DNA from: Acarospora socialis
Lineage: Eukaryota; Ascomycota; Lecanoromycetes; Acarosporales; Acarosporaceae
Direction: 5' to 3'
Assembly: GCA_025617375.2 (NCBI GenBank)
Contig: JAMYGW020000009.1
Span: 992,001 to 1,056,000, forward strand
Length of the DNA stretch: 64,000 bases
Shown here one piece after another: positions 44,458-58,209 of this stretch (the stretch's first letter is position 1; each line of letters starts with the position of its first letter). The notes beneath the pieces are model-generated. The model saw nothing but the letters and a program-made list of their open reading frames with translations, had not been told where the DNA came from and ran no database searches. Position numbers and translations under genes: made by a program.

Positions 44458-45594
44458 GCTTATTCTTTTTGTACTGTCACCTCTCAAGAACAAGTTCTAT
44501 CACCAATTCCGTTTCTATACTCTGCAACAGGTATATCTCGACTCCAGATGTCAATGTTGCGTGGTGTTCTGAGACGATGAATTAGGTAGAGGATGTACTA
44601 TCAAAGCTTGAATGAGTTGGCAATGAAGTCTTTGGAAGGAGGCTATCAAACCCCCGAGGGCACGGGATTCAGAGAGGCTGGGAGAGTCACCCTCGCGCAT
44701 GAACGCGACGCGTGATTCAACAGGATAGAGTGAGATCTTTTGAAGCAGGTAGGTAAGGAGAGCTGAGAATCACATTGAAGAGGAGAAGAGCTCACTGAGA
44801 CATTGGCTGGGCAGCAGCCTGGAAGTAATGGAATGCTGGGTCTCGGGGGCGGGTGTCCCTTGCGCTGGTTTGGAAACATAGCAGCATTCCAGTTCTCCCA
44901 GGGTGTGGTTGGAACGACACAGGTGAAGAGAAGCGTCATTCCACAAAGGAATGACCCAGCTAGTGAGTACGAAGGTAGACAAGTTAAACAACACATCACC
45001 AGAGTTCTATAAGCAGGTCGCTCCCCCACCCAACTTCTGAAGTCCAGTCTCTCAAGGTAGACCGTCAATTTGCGCATTGCATGTCCGAGCACTGGAAGCC
45101 AATTCCCTTAGAATGTTGATTGTGCATAACAAACGGTCGAGATTTTGTGCTTTGAGTAGTCCTGATCTAGAGCAAAGCAGAGGAAGACGCTTGGAAAGAT
45201 CATGTACTAGGATCCAACGAGTGAACTTCATATCATCACAACCTCATGCTGATATATTCGAGTAGCATAGTAGGTAAGTTGAATATCTGCTGTAGTGTAA
45301 GCTCATCCCTGCTACATGCCTTAATTGGATGGGGCGATTGGCGCGGGTAGGGCTGATCGAGGCTTAAGTCCGTGCCTCGGCTGTCGGTCTGTCATGTGGG
45401 GGACGCTCACTATATCAACAACATGATGAAGAGAGGAGGATCTCTTTCCTTCCAATATCAGTTGGCTCTCTAGATCTTGTTTGTCCATAGTACATCTCTT
45501 TTATATTTTCTTATTTCCCCGTCTTGGAACTCTCCATACCTGAGCGAATCCGTTCAGTGTCAACATATATTGCATCCTTTCTCTCCGCAACGAC
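44458..45594. other. intergenic, divergent promoter region
   Basis: 1137 bases between two divergent start codons, long for this window. A minus-strand frame at 44646-45092 contains a hydrophobic stretch (LPSYSLAGSFLCGMTLLFTC) but no further support. I leave it uncalled. CCTCATCCCTGC-type plain sequence elsewhere. Confidence 0.4.
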
Positions 45595-46832
<1,238 letters not shown>

Positions 46833-47931
46833 AAGTAGATGATGAATCTGATAGAGATGAATACCACTTGTCCCTTGGATAGCTTTCCGTTCTCGACAGA
46901 GATACTCGTTGTCACATACCTCGTCATCAATAGACGCGCACATACTTTCAAAGGGAAAGGGGTGCCCAGGATGATGAACCACGTTATATCTCTCGTACAC
47001 TGGGCTTCAATCACAACGCTGAGTATTGGGGATAGCAGGACAAGGGATCGTGTAGGAACATGCGGGATGTAGAATTACGGACCTAACGCCTAGGAAGGAT
47101 TGGATTATAGTGGTGTAGAGATGAGTAGGAGCTTAACTGAGGGAAGAGACGAAGTTGGCCGATCTGATACTGGACGGTAGCTGTGAAGAGAGGATGCGAG
47201 GGTTGGTATTGACATACGAGCGTATACAGGCTGTAAGGAAAGGAGATGGCGATGAAAGATCATAAAGACGAGAGATAATGGACTTGCTCGCACATGACGT
47301 AGGCGAAGCCATGCTCTCCTGAACGCCTTTCAGTTAAATAAAGAAGAGACTTGTAGCTATCCCAGACTTCGTCGCCAAAAGACAAACGTATGGCTCCGAT
47401 CCGTCCATACTCACTCTCCTCCAGGATGAATCTGACACCGTCCCTAAACAAACCCGACCGAGAGAGCCAGCGGAGAACCTCGAGTACATCGACCCTGATA
47501 TTCTCCCTGTTCGACTCAACAGCTCACACTCCACAACCTCTATGCAACCATCTGTAACCCTGATATGAAACGCACCGAATCACTAAGAGCGAACGATTAA
47601 AATGCGCGATTAACGACGGGTCTGTCTTTCCTTCTCAAGAGCCTCTGAAGGAATATCAGCAGAATGCCAACATATGATCCACCTACTCATCATTCCCGAA
47701 AAGGGTAGATAGGTGAGCTGTTACGGCTGAGGTTCCTGATGATAGAAGAAAAGTGAAAACAAGTGCGGCGGACAACAAAGTGGTGGTTGCAATCGATGGG
47801 TTGTGATTGGTCGGTTCGGGAGAATGACTAAGCGAGACTGGCTGCCGTAGCCGAGGGGTTCTATCTCCTTCGTGACGACAGTCTTGAGACAGTATCAATT
47901 GCTGCTAGATCTCAGTGTGATCCGGTCCATC
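46833..47931. other. intergenic, SDH3 promoter
   Basis: 1099 bases between the nitronate monooxygenase and SDH3 (same strand). It carries one inverted CCAAT box at 47806-47810. Frames at 47105-47534 (minus) have no family resemblance. I see no gene. Confidence 0.5.
47806..47810 (-). promoter_or_regulatory. CCAAT box upstream of SDH3
   Basis: CCGACCAATCACAA on the minus strand contains a CCAAT pentamer 122 bases before the SDH3 ATG. CCAAT boxes bind the CBC/HAP complex, which with HapX represses respiratory and Fe-S genes in iron starvation. Spacing and target make this a reasonable candidate. Confidence 0.4.
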
Positions 47932-48661
47932 ATGTTGGCTCAGAGGACAGTACAGCAATCGCTGCGGCGGCGTAAGTAGCCCGCCTGCAGCAGCCTACCA
48001 TTTCGGAGAGACGTTAAACGCTGACACAATCCAGTCGCCGCGCAGCAGCCCGACACATTCTCCAAAACGGCCCTGTCAAGATTCGCTGCACCGGCCGCGG
48101 TAGCGACGAACAACCACTACATTCAATCCAGGTAAGCCAGGCATCACATCGAATCGACCTTCAACTCCACCACCCTCCTACTCCCACGACCCACTGACCA
48201 CAAAACCCCCCACCCCCCACAGACCCGCCGCAACAACCACCGTCCGCGCCGCCGACGCGCACGACATTCTCGTCAAGCAGCGCCTGAACCGGCCCGTGTC
48301 ACCGCACCTATCCATCTACAAGCCGCAGATAACCTGGTACGGCTCGGCGCTGAACCGGATCACGGGCTCGATCCTCAGCGGGGGCTTCTACGTCTTCGGC
48401 GCCGCCTACCTCGTCGCGCCGCTGTTCGGCTGGCATCTGGAGTCGGCCAGCATGGCGGCGGCGTTTGCCTCCTGGCCCGTGGCGCTGAAGGTCGCGGCCA
48501 AGTTCACGGCGGCGTTCCCGTTTACGTACCATGGCTTGAACGGTGTGAGGCATTTGGTTTGGGATATGGGGAAGGAGATGGGGAATAAGCAGGTGCAGAG
48601 GACGGGGTGGGCGGTTGTGGGGTTGTCGGTGACGGGGGCGGCGGTTTTGGCGATGATTTGA
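47932..48661 (+). CDS. SDH3: succinate dehydrogenase cytochrome b subunit (complex II anchor)
   Basis: Membrane anchor of mitochondrial complex II carrying the haem and ubiquinone site. Exons 47932-47971, 48035-48131 and 48223-48661 encode 191 residues. The presequence is MLAQRTVQQSLRRRLAAQQP. The mature part shows the SdhC signature RPVSPHLSIYKPQITWYGSA followed by LNRITGSILSGGFYVFGAAY, then three membrane spans. The haem-ligand region reads FTYHGLNGVRHLVWDMGKEM, with the axial His in YHGLNGVRH. The first two exons are too short to stand out unspliced. A CCAAT box precedes the gene. Confidence 0.94.
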
Positions 48662-51601
48662 GTGGGTGGCAATTAGGGCTTTGATTGTGAATATTTAGTC
48701 CATTGACTCATTGATTCTCTCTGCAAACTACGCTTTCGAGATTCGCTGCGTATCCAGACCGAAATTGTTGATGGAAAGTAAAAGACATATATCAACTCGA
48801 GTATTATATAGTAGGGTTGATGTGGTTCTAATGTTCTAGATGAGGTGATATGACCACCGTCTCAACGACGTTGGCGTGCTTGCTACTACTTTCTTCAGGC
48901 CCAAATCAAATGGACAAAGGCACAATGAGAGGAAGACAACCAGGAAGAGAGCGGCGAGTATAACATTCGGGTTGCCCTAGCGCCTGCATATCTAGAGAAG
49001 CGTCGACAAAAGCCGTCCCCCACCAGCGCGTAACAGTCTTCCCTAAATAAATGAAACCTGTAATTAAACCGAGGTACATCAAGTCGCTATTGTGAGAGTG
49101 TGTCTACCATCTTAAGTGATTGATGGTCTGTGACCCTGTTCGACGTTAGCATTGTTCCCAGTACAAATTTGGCCAATTCAGTACACGTACACCCACGTAG
49201 AGCGATGTGTGCTGGCTCCAACACTTCGCCGAAAAATATTCATATGTGTGCCCCTGACATCGTAGGGCTGGGAGGGGGAACAGGTGGATGCTGTGGAGGG
49301 GACGGCGGATCCTTCCTTGACCGTTCACTGAACTGTGGCTGGTCGAGCAATGTAGCGTTATGGAGGTGGATCGGATTACAAGAGAGCTGCGTCGGTAAGC
49401 CGTTTGAAGTGGCAAGGCGGAGACCGGGCTGAGAGTTGCGAAGCAGAGCCATCTATTAAAGAGTGCTATGACTCTATGTCAAGCAAAACACAAAGTATGA
49501 ATGCGGCTGGAAAACAGCAGTGTTGTCTCGAAGAGGACTTTTGCAGGACGCAACATGCAGTAAGAGACATAAAGAGAAAGCAGCTCCGTCACGAGCGGAG
49601 GAGCAATATGTACACTGAAGGCTTTCCCATCGGCTTGCCAACTCAGCTCGGAGAGTCGTTTCATCTAGACCGTAGAAGGAGGCAAAGAATGTTCGGCATC
49701 ATGCAAGGTCCCATCCCGCCCGCCGTGCCGCCAGAACCCACGTGTTTGGTGTGACCCGAATGCGAGCTTCGGGATGTAACATCATCCATCCAGAAATGGA
49801 TTATTCATCCACAGAGTTGCAGGTCGTATCTAGATACAATCGTGGGAGGCCAGAGATGCGGCAAGATTGGTGAAATATCTTTCCGCCGGGACGGCAATGA
49901 ATGTCACTGCCCGTGGGATTCCCCATGTCAAGGCAGGTTACCTCCCGACGGCTCTCGATACGAGAAATGGAAAGATATGAATGCTTTAACACCAAGCAAA
50001 ACAGCGTTCGAGACTCGACGTGGCATGTGTTCAAAGTAATTAAGCGGTCCCATCTCCTGAGTAATTGAAGTGGAACCCCTTCCGCTCACCCGGATATGAT
50101 GACGCATGTAGCAGTGGCCGTGACTGCTAGACTGAGGTTTAGGATATGAAGTGGAGACACAGAAAATGGGAATATTATAGACGAAATAGCGGTAAGGGAA
50201 ACCACCCGCTGCCCGGTAGCTTATCAGAGCAGGCTTGCCAGCGATGTGTCCAGAATACAAAATGAAATTGAAATCAAGACAACGCAGGACATCAACAAGC
50301 GCTGACGATGGATATGACCGGACCGTTGGGTCGGCGTCCTAATCTTTGATTCGAAGTCTAGTATGAGCCATCGCGCCCGCGGCTTGGCTTGCTTGTATCA
50401 CAGGTGCACTGGTTTAAGCATGAATCTAAGGGACGAATCCCTTCCAATGAATTGCCCTAACTGACGTAGTAGTGATTAGAACTGTGCGCTCGTTGGTGCC
50501 TAACAGACCTACCCAAGCAAGCTTTACCCACCATTGCGAGGATTGTAGGATAGATAGCGCTCATACGGATATGAGAAGGAATTTGAGAGACACGCCGAGA
50601 AGGGGCACTTGAAGGGCTCTAGCATCACCTTTTGCGCGCTCCGCCAGTGAAGCTAAGACTTGATCATGATTCGTGTTCACGTACAGTCGTCTCGGAAATT
50701 TTCTCCACTCCTTAACCGTGACACAAGATCTCCTCCGTTGCACAACCGGTAGATCTTAGCCTTGCTTCCGGTGTGGCTTGATGTAACCGCAATGATTCGG
50801 CATTAGAGGTTTGCGGCCTTTGTGCGTAGGTGCCCGAGTCCTTGTTTGCTTCTTTCGGAGGTATCTGCAACCCAAACTACAGGCATCCCTCGCACCCAAC
50901 GGGCTCATACAAATTGTCGTGTGGCTTGAAGAGGCATGGCTATGAAGACGGTGTAGAGAGAGAGATATAGTGATGAAGATATAATCTAGGATGTGTAACT
51001 CCATCCACCGTACCACTCGTGAAGTGAGAAAAATTCAAATCCCAGCAACGGTCTAGAGTCTTTGTTACCGACAATCTGGATACCTCTCACAAGGAGTGAT
51101 CACTCGTAGAGACCGTATGATCGTGAAGGCTTGAGAATGAGTGGACGATGATCTAGACTTAAGGCGGCCTTATCGTTTGTTTAACCGCGGTAGCCGCTAT
51201 AAGCGGGCGCTACGACTATGCTGAATTACATCTAACTCGCTCCGTCATTCTATGTCAACATTATCGTACAAACCTGGCAGTGAAGGATTTTTGAAAATCA
51301 CAAAAGTGTCCCGAGTCATGATATGTGCGTGAACAAAAAGCGCTAGGTACAGCTCAGGAGAGCTCATGTGGAGGAACCGAGATATTGTTGTCGACCAGAT
51401 TATCATCAGGACGGCCTCGGAGAGCACTGCTTGTGAAGCAGATTCCGTTGATCACCTTCCGAGCTTGTTAGAATCCGCTCCTAGTGGAAATTTGACGTTA
51501 TATAATTCAGTGCTTTAAGAAGTGCCAGGCGATCTCGAGCACCAGAAACCCTACGTTGAGTGCTATTCCGCAGCTAAAACGTACCCTTTCCCAATTGGAA
51601 C
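48662..51601. other. 2.9 kb stretch without a recognisable gene
   Basis: The largest gene-free stretch in the window. Several frames of 60-116 codons occur on both strands (for example 49404-49754 plus, 49928-50260 minus) but all lack family resemblance, sustained hydrophobic or helical pattern and codon bias. I found no tRNA, no clear repeat and no transposon ends. It may hold a non-coding RNA, a long TAF6 promoter, or a decayed gene. Confidence 0.5.
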
Positions 51602-53047
51602 ATGTCAGTCTGGAATCCGGACAACATCAAAGATGTCGCAGAGTCCGTCGGGATTGCCACACTCAGCAATGAAGTTGTTGAGAACCTCTCCCGGGACGTG
51701 GAGTACCGACTATCACAAGTTCTGGAAGAAGCTCTGAAGTTCATGAGACATAGCAAGCGGACTGTTTTGTCTACGCAGGATATATCTCAAGCGCTACGGG
51801 TACTCGATGTAGAGCCCCTCTATGGATATGAATCAACTCGCCCTCTTCGCTTTGGGGAAGCCTCAATAGGACCGGGGCAGCCACTATTCTATGTCGAGGA
51901 CGAGGAGGTTGACTTTGAAAAGCTTATCAACGCACCTTTACCGAAGGTACCTCGAGAGATCTCGTTCACCGGTGAGTCGAATGGTACTGCTACTCACGCC
52001 ATCACTTACTGGGATAACAGCACATTGGCTTGCCGTCGAAGGCGTGCAGCCGTCGATTCCGCAGAATCCGACCTCGGCGGACTCGAGGAACCAAGAGTTA
52101 GTACCAAAGGGCCCAGGGGCAAATGCCAGCCTGGCAGCTATCAATGGCAACGACAACGTGGCCGTCAAGCCGCTAATCAAGCACGTTTTATCAAAAGAAC
52201 TGCAGCTCTACTTCGAAAAGATCTGCAGTGCCATCCTAGACGAAACTAACGACGAGTATCGCGTGGCCGCCTTCGCAAGTCTGAGAAGCGATCCAGGCCT
52301 GCACCAACTCGTCCCATACTTCGTCCAATTCGTCGCCGAGAAAGTCACCCATAACCTCAAGAACCTTTTCCTCCTGATACAGATGATGCAACTCACCTCC
52401 GCCATGCTCGATAACGAGAGCCTCTACGTCGATCCATACGTGAGCCAGCCCGCTTCATCCACACTCTAGACCTACCAGCTAACCCACAGCAGGTCGCCTC
52501 CATCGTCCCACCAGTCCTCACTTGTCTTGTCGGGCGCCGCCTGGGCTCCGGCACCGATGCCCTTGCCCACTTCGCTCTCCGCGACCTCGCCGCCTCGCTC
52601 GTCGGCAAAATCACGAAAAAGTACGCCAAAACCTCACACACGCTCAAGCCGCGTCTGGCACGCACTTGTCTCAAACACTTCCTCGACCCCAACAAGCCGC
52701 TCGGCGCTCACTACGGCGCCATCATCGGCCTCCAAGCCATCGGAGGCCCGGACGTCGTCCGCGCTCTGATCTTGCCGAACCTGAAGATGTACGAAGCTGT
52801 GATCAAGGAAGAAATCGCAGCGGACGGGCCGAAGAGGGCGGAGGCGGAGATGGTGCTCGGCGCTATGCTCGCTTCGCTGAGGACCTTGGAGGATGAGCGG
52901 TTTGAGATGTCGAATGGGCAGGCGGGCAATGGTGGTGAGGAATTGAGGGGAAAGCTCGTCGATAAGGTGGGGGAGCTGGTGGGCACCAAGGTGTTTGAGA
53001 TGGACAGACCACAGTTGGCGCGAGCTGTTCTTGAGGGGCAGGTTTGA
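51602..53047 (+). CDS. TAF6: TFIID/SAGA subunit Taf6
   Basis: Histone-fold subunit that pairs with Taf9 in TFIID and SAGA. Exons 51602-51971, 52021-52439 and 52490-53047 encode 448 residues. The N-terminal histone fold is [40 protein letters not shown], then [20 protein letters not shown] and [18 protein letters not shown]. The central linker joins to [17 protein letters not shown] across a 49-base intron. The C-terminal HEAT-repeat domain follows: [87 protein letters not shown] and [20 protein letters not shown]. The last acceptor is a tandem CAGCAG (52489 or 52492), so one Gln may be optional. Confidence 0.95.
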
Positions 53048-53501
53048 TAATGGGGGTTTTGACGCTATTAATGAGTGCTGGTTATGGCGTGGGAAGGTAT
53101 GGCGTATGGCCCGGGATTGGGTTGCGGGGTTTGGACACGGTCGAAGGATATCTGCTATTGTTGTTCTTTCTGCATATTTTACTCGCATAGAAAAAGCCAA
53201 GTGACTTTCTCTGCTTCAGTTTGCGCCACTTCACTTTTATACATTCCTCGGGACTGGCCTGTGTATGTGAGGTTGTTGAGTAGGCCCGCCATAAACGGCA
53301 GATAAAGTTCCACTCAATACACTTGCATGAGAAGGAAGCTTCACGCATCAAAGTTCAAGCGGCGAATAGGCTGTTTCAGGCATGAATCATGGCCGATATT
53401 GTTGTCATACTGTAGTATGTACCTTGGTCTAGTAGCACTTGTCCATCTTACGTAGATAAGCAAGCAAATGTTGCGATCACCGAAACATAATATTCTCCTA
53501 C
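53048..53501. other. intergenic, convergent 3' ends of TAF6 and GUS1
   Basis: 454 bases. Frames here are shadows. I see no gene. Confidence 0.5.
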
Positions 53502-55752
53502 CTACTTCGTCCTCCCAGTCGGGATATTGAAAAGCACCGCCGGCTGCCCATGCAAGAAAGGCCGATCGCATCTAAAGTACCCTTTCCTTTCGAATTGAAT
53601 GATATCGTTTTCCCGGAGCTCCGCAACGTTACAATCGGCCCAGGCCTCGCTTCTGAATTCTGTCTTGGGATTCAAAAAATCATCGACATTATCGTCCTCC
53701 TCGATCTTGTCCTTTGTGATGAGGTAGTCGAAATCGACAAGGTCGACGGGGATCAGTTCCTGCCCGGCCTCGGACAACCAGGTGATCTTCTTTTCGGTCT
53801 TCTTCACGTCGCCTTGGAGGTGAAGTTCAAGTTCGAGACTAGTGACATTGCTGTTCAGGGGGTTCAAGGATGTGTGGATCTTGCGGACGATGGCGTTGCC
53901 CCAGTTCATTAAGGTGATTTCCTCGTCTTCTTTGAAGGTCTTTGCGTCTTCCTGGTCGATCAAGATGGACTCGCTGTATGCGACCTTCTTGGTGCCGAGA
54001 GATGGGTTTTTGCCATGTTTTGGCTTGTCCTCAATATAGGGTGCGGCTCGTGCTCCCCTAACGCTTGCCTTCACGGCGTGTTCCTTATTGATGGCAGTAT
54101 GGCGAGGTGCGATGGGATCGATATATTTCTTGTTCGTGGCCCAAAAGATGGTCCAGTCCAAGTTAACGATATTCCGGCTCGGACCTTGTTTGAGGATGAA
54201 CTCTCTCAGTGCTTCGATAGTCATCCCTCGCCTTCTGATGCCGCGGATTGTTGGATATCTAGGATCGTCCCAACCCCAAACGACACCTTGTTCGACGAAC
54301 TTGGTAAGTTTCCGCTTCGAGAGTAGCGTACGGATGAAATTCATTCGAGCAAAGTCCCAGATATGCACTTTTCGTAAGTTGAGCGCATTGAGCATCCAAT
54401 CGTACTGGGGGTTACGATCGCGATACTCGATTGTCCTCAAGGCATGGGTGACTCCTTCCATTGAATCGACAATGGGGCAGCAGAAGTCATAAGTTGGATA
54501 GATCTTCCACTTGTTGCCCGTACGATGGTGTGGTTGGGGATTGCAACGGTAAATGACTGGATCACGCATCGCTTTATTCGGATTATCGACTGACATCTTC
54601 GCTCTTATGCACCACTTGACTCCCTCTTCAGACCCTTCTTTCATCGCCTCAAAGTGTGCAATGTTTTCTTCGGCACTGGCGTCACGGCGCTTGCTAGCAA
54701 CGCCATCCATTCTCTCAGCCCGCATTGTCTCCTGATCCGTGTCATCGGCGTATGCTTTGCCCCCCTTCAGCATGCGCACACAGTACTGATAGAGCTCTTC
54801 AAAATAGTCGCTAGTATGACTAGTCTTATCTGGTTTTATCCCCATGAGTGCAAGGTCCTCAATGATTGCATTCTCGAACTCTTCCTTTTCCTTTGTGGGG
54901 TTGGTGTCGTCAAATCGACATAGCAGTGTGCCATTGTACTTCTCATGCGCGAAGTAGTCATTTAACAGTGCAGCCTTGGCATGACCAATGTGTAAGTAAC
55001 CTCTTCATTGATTGTCAGCATAAAGCACGGACACTGCTTGCATTTCGCTGCACGTACGATGGTTCAGGAGGAAACCTAGTCACTACCCCCTTGTCCGTAT
55101 CCGGCAAACTGATATCATAATTTCCGCCTTTGCTGCTATCGGCTGCTCTCTTGGCCTGTGTCTGAGCATTCATAGCCTGAAGCGCAGTAGTGATCCATGG
55201 ATTGGACTCCTCAAGGTACCTGTACCAGCGGCTGACATTGGCCATACTCCCTTTCTTCATTGAAGAGGCAGCAGCTTTGTGTCCTCGAACGGCGCCCCAT
55301 ATTACAAGATCAGCGGTGGTTAGGGTATACCCTACAATGTGTGACCGGAGAGTGAGGTGGGAATCCAGCTGGAATAAATGATCCTCGACAGACTTATAGT
55401 CCGGTGGAAAGAAGTGCGGCAATCGAGTAATCCATTCCCTTTGCTGTTCGAGGCTGTGAGAAGAGACCTTTTGCGATTGTAATATTCGACTCACTAAATC
55501 TCCGTGTACCGTCGAAAGTGATGGATAAAGCTCAATGAGTCTCTTGACCACCGAGACAGTGTCCTGAATTGAGGAGCCATCGTCCATCACGAGCTGCATG
55601 CTTTCTCCATCCTTCGAGCCCTTGAGAGCAACGCCATCTTCAAAGTTGATATCTATGTTGGCATCCTGTGTGTTGTTGACCAAGGTTGCTGCAAGCAGCG
55701 GAGGTATTACCGTCGCCTGGTTGGCTTTTACAGCAAGGTTGAGGACAGTCAT
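53502..55752 (-). CDS. GUS1: cytosolic glutamyl-tRNA synthetase
   Basis: Charges tRNA-Glu in the cytosol. Exons 55752-55058 and 55002-53502 encode 731 residues. The N-terminal about 190 residues form a GST-like domain (SLEQQREWITRLPHFFPPDY, TLTTADLVIWGAVRGHKAAA), as used for Arc1 binding in fungi. The class I catalytic part starts at VVTRFPPEPS. The intron lies exactly before the HIGH motif (GYLHIGHAKAALLNDYFAH). Then come LLCRFDDTNPTKEKEEFENA, YPTYDFCCPIVDSMEGVTHA and the KMSKS-equivalent LLSKRKLTKFVEQGVVWGWD with DDPRYPTIRGIRRRG. A beta-barrel anticodon region closes the chain. The gene faces MRPL1 across 204 bases. Confidence 0.96.
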
Positions 55753-55956
55753 ATCTGCTGGTGTCTCTTTGCGACGCCCCGATATCTCGAACTTGTGTGT
55801 AGAGGACGTTGAATATCAGAGTTGCGTGACTCAGGTTCTTGAATCTTATGTAATCACAGCATGAAGTTCACTGGCAAGGGTAGTGATGAGGACTAGCGCC
55901 CCTCATGCTCCCGGAACAAACTTAACGTCCAGACAGCATCGCTCAGGACTACCAGA

Positions 55957-56982
55957 ATGGCAACCGCAAAATCGTGCCTGGGCAATAGGTCACTATCTGG
56001 CTTGGTCTGTCATTCTCAGCCATTGCCTCTACGGATCTTCCTCCCTTCGCTGCAGGTACGACACGCATCAGGTTCTAGCCAGAAGTCCGGCAAGTTCAAG
56101 AAGAAGGATGCTCCGAAGAAACGAAAACCTCGCAATACCTTCAAGCAATATGATCTTAAAGATGCAGATCAGTTCGCTTTATGTGACGCCATGCGGTACT
56201 CAATCCTACTTGGCTCCAGAATGCTGAACCCTTCTAGCTTTGGACACTGACAAAGTCTGCTTAGCTACATCCGCGCTTTCGAAGTCGGCCGCCCTCCAAC
56301 GTCTTCCAAATACGAGATGCATCTCAAGCTCCGCACACTCAAAAACGGCCCTACAATTCGCAATCGAATACAACTTCCTCATCCCGTAAATACCTCAATT
56401 CGAATCTGCGTCATCTGCCCTCCAGATTCTCCGATTGCACAAGCCGCCATTAGAGCCGGTGCCTCTGTGGTTGGTGAAGAGTCGGTTTTCGATGCCGTCA
56501 AAGATGGGCGTATAGAATTCGACAGATGCATATGCCACGTTGACTCGATACAAAAGCTGAACAAGGCAGGCCTAGGCAGAATATTAGGTCCGAAGGGCCT
56601 GCTGCCGAGTGTGAAGTTAGGAACGGTGGTCAAGGATGTGGCGGGGAGTGTTCGAGAAATGATCGGTGGTAGTGAATATAGGGAAAGGATGGGTGTGGTC
56701 AGGATGGCTGTCGGCCAGCTTGGGTTTACCCCTGAAGAGATGCAGCGGAATATCAGAGCCTTTGTGGAGAAGGTGAAGAAGGATATGGCGCAATTGAGCG
56801 ATAAAATCAACAAGGAGTTGCATGAAGTGGTAAGCTGATCGTTATATGTTTCCTGATAAACTGAAAGTAGAGAACTAATTTTACAACAGGTCCTCAGCTC
56901 CACGAATGCGCCAGGCTTTACTCTTAACGGTGATTTCAGAAGTCCAATATCTCCGCCAACTCGGGATCTTTCCACTCTGTAA
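55957..56982 (+). CDS. MRPL1: mitochondrial large-subunit ribosomal protein uL1m
   Basis: Mitoribosomal L1. Exons 55957-56195, 56265-56829 and 56890-56982 encode 298 residues. The presequence is MATAKSCLGNRSLSGLVCHS and continues to about residue 36, followed by a basic stretch (SGKFKKKDAPKKRKPRNTFK). The L1 core is DAMRYIRAFEVGRPPTSSKY (spliced at R), HLKLRTLKNGPTIRNRIQLP, RAGASVVGEESVFDAVKDGR, then LNKAGLGRILGPKGLLPSVK with the typical GPKGLLP loop and GTVVKDVAGSVREMIGG. The small last exon (VLSSTNAPGFTLNGDFRSPI) is joined by a 60-base intron with an AACTAAT branch. Confidence 0.93.
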
Positions 56983-57109
56983 TTATACATATACAATACC
57001 TATGAGTCTGTTTAGCCCTGTCCATCCCATACTACATGTGCAACCGGGTTATTATATGAGCTCATGGCGCCTTCGCTATGCTTTGTTCAATTTGCGGCAA
57101 AAAAATCTT

Positions 57110-58025
57110 CTACTTTATGTCTTCAAGGACCCTCAAGGCATCTCTTTCCTCGCCCATTTCCCGATAAACGCCCATGATCCTCAATAATCTTGCTTTAGAA
57201 TGCTCGTCTTCCCCTTTGGCCAGCTTTGCCTGCTTCGTTGCAGTACTCAGATCTAGCAGCAGCGTATGTCGTAGCCTTAAGAGCCGCTCTCCTTGCTTCC
57301 TTAAGAAAGGATGATCGGCGCCGGTCCACTCGATGAGACGCTTAATGTAGATATACTGCCGTACATGACGTTGCAACCGACCCGTGGACATCGCGTTACC
57401 CACGCCATCCTCGTCACTCTCATCCTCACTGTCGGTTAAGCCCAAGTCCACATCAGCTTCACTAAGGCCGTCCGACAGTCCGTTCACATTCTGGACCAGC
57501 AAACGTGCTTCCAGTTCTTCCAGTCTCTGGTCCACTTCTAGCAGCTTCCTTCCCAGCACAATCTCCTTCCTTGTCGACGCACGCTCTTGAAGCAGCGTCC
57601 CAACTTCCCCTTTCCTCTCCATGACTCTATTCCTCAGACCCTCAACATCCCTCCTAAAGCCAAGCATCCCAACTCTAACCTCTTCCACCTTCTCTTCTCC
57701 TCCCTTCAGACTCTGCCCTAACGATAAGAAGTCCTGATAATTTTCATTCACCAGATCCAATAACTCCTTGTTGAGTTCTTGGCTTCGCGAGCGCAGCTCG
57801 GCGCGCAGATCTTCGAGTGTCTGATGTCGGTTATGTAAGGTCGAGAGGAAGGTCGCGGGGTCGAAGTCTGGTGTGAGAAAGGCGGAGCGCTGAAGGGGTT
57901 TAGGATATGGAAGATTGTCGTCGTCGAGATCAGAGCCGGAAGAGTCATCGCCGAACTGTGTGCGTAGTGGTTCAGCAAGTTGCCCAGGGTGGATGTTGTA
58001 GGCTGCTTACGTAGAATCTGTTCAT
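57110..58025 (-). CDS. COG2: conserved oligomeric Golgi complex subunit 2
   Basis: Tethering-complex subunit for retrograde Golgi traffic. A five-codon first exon (MNRFY, 58025-58011) is joined by a 55-base intron to exon 57955-57110; total 286 residues. Recognisable parts: the acidic start FGDDSSGSDLDDDNLPYPKP, then LQRSAFLTPDFDPATFLSTL, the COG2 N-terminal coiled coil RHQTLEDLRAELRSRSQELN, and KELLDLVNENYQDFLSLGQS, typical of the family. Helices with heptad spacing continue to the end. Fungal COG2 proteins are short like this one. The gene diverges from hapX with 293 bases between starts. Confidence 0.9.
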
Positions 58026-58209
58026 GCTGGAGGATCGAACAAAAAAATGTGGTAACAGCTAGTCACGAATACTGTTCTAGTCCTCCTCTTCACCAATGAG
58101 GAAGACTGTCTACAATCCCATGCAAGTGAAGGACTCCGTGTGTGCGAGTAATAGTCGATATCGCTCGATTAAGTTAGGGCCGGATCTACATCAAGCCATC
58201 CGACTTTGT

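Noticed and set aside
48662-51601. Several frames of 60-116 codons in the large gap
   Set aside because: None has a recognisable domain, codon bias or plausible introns. Their number is what chance gives in this length.
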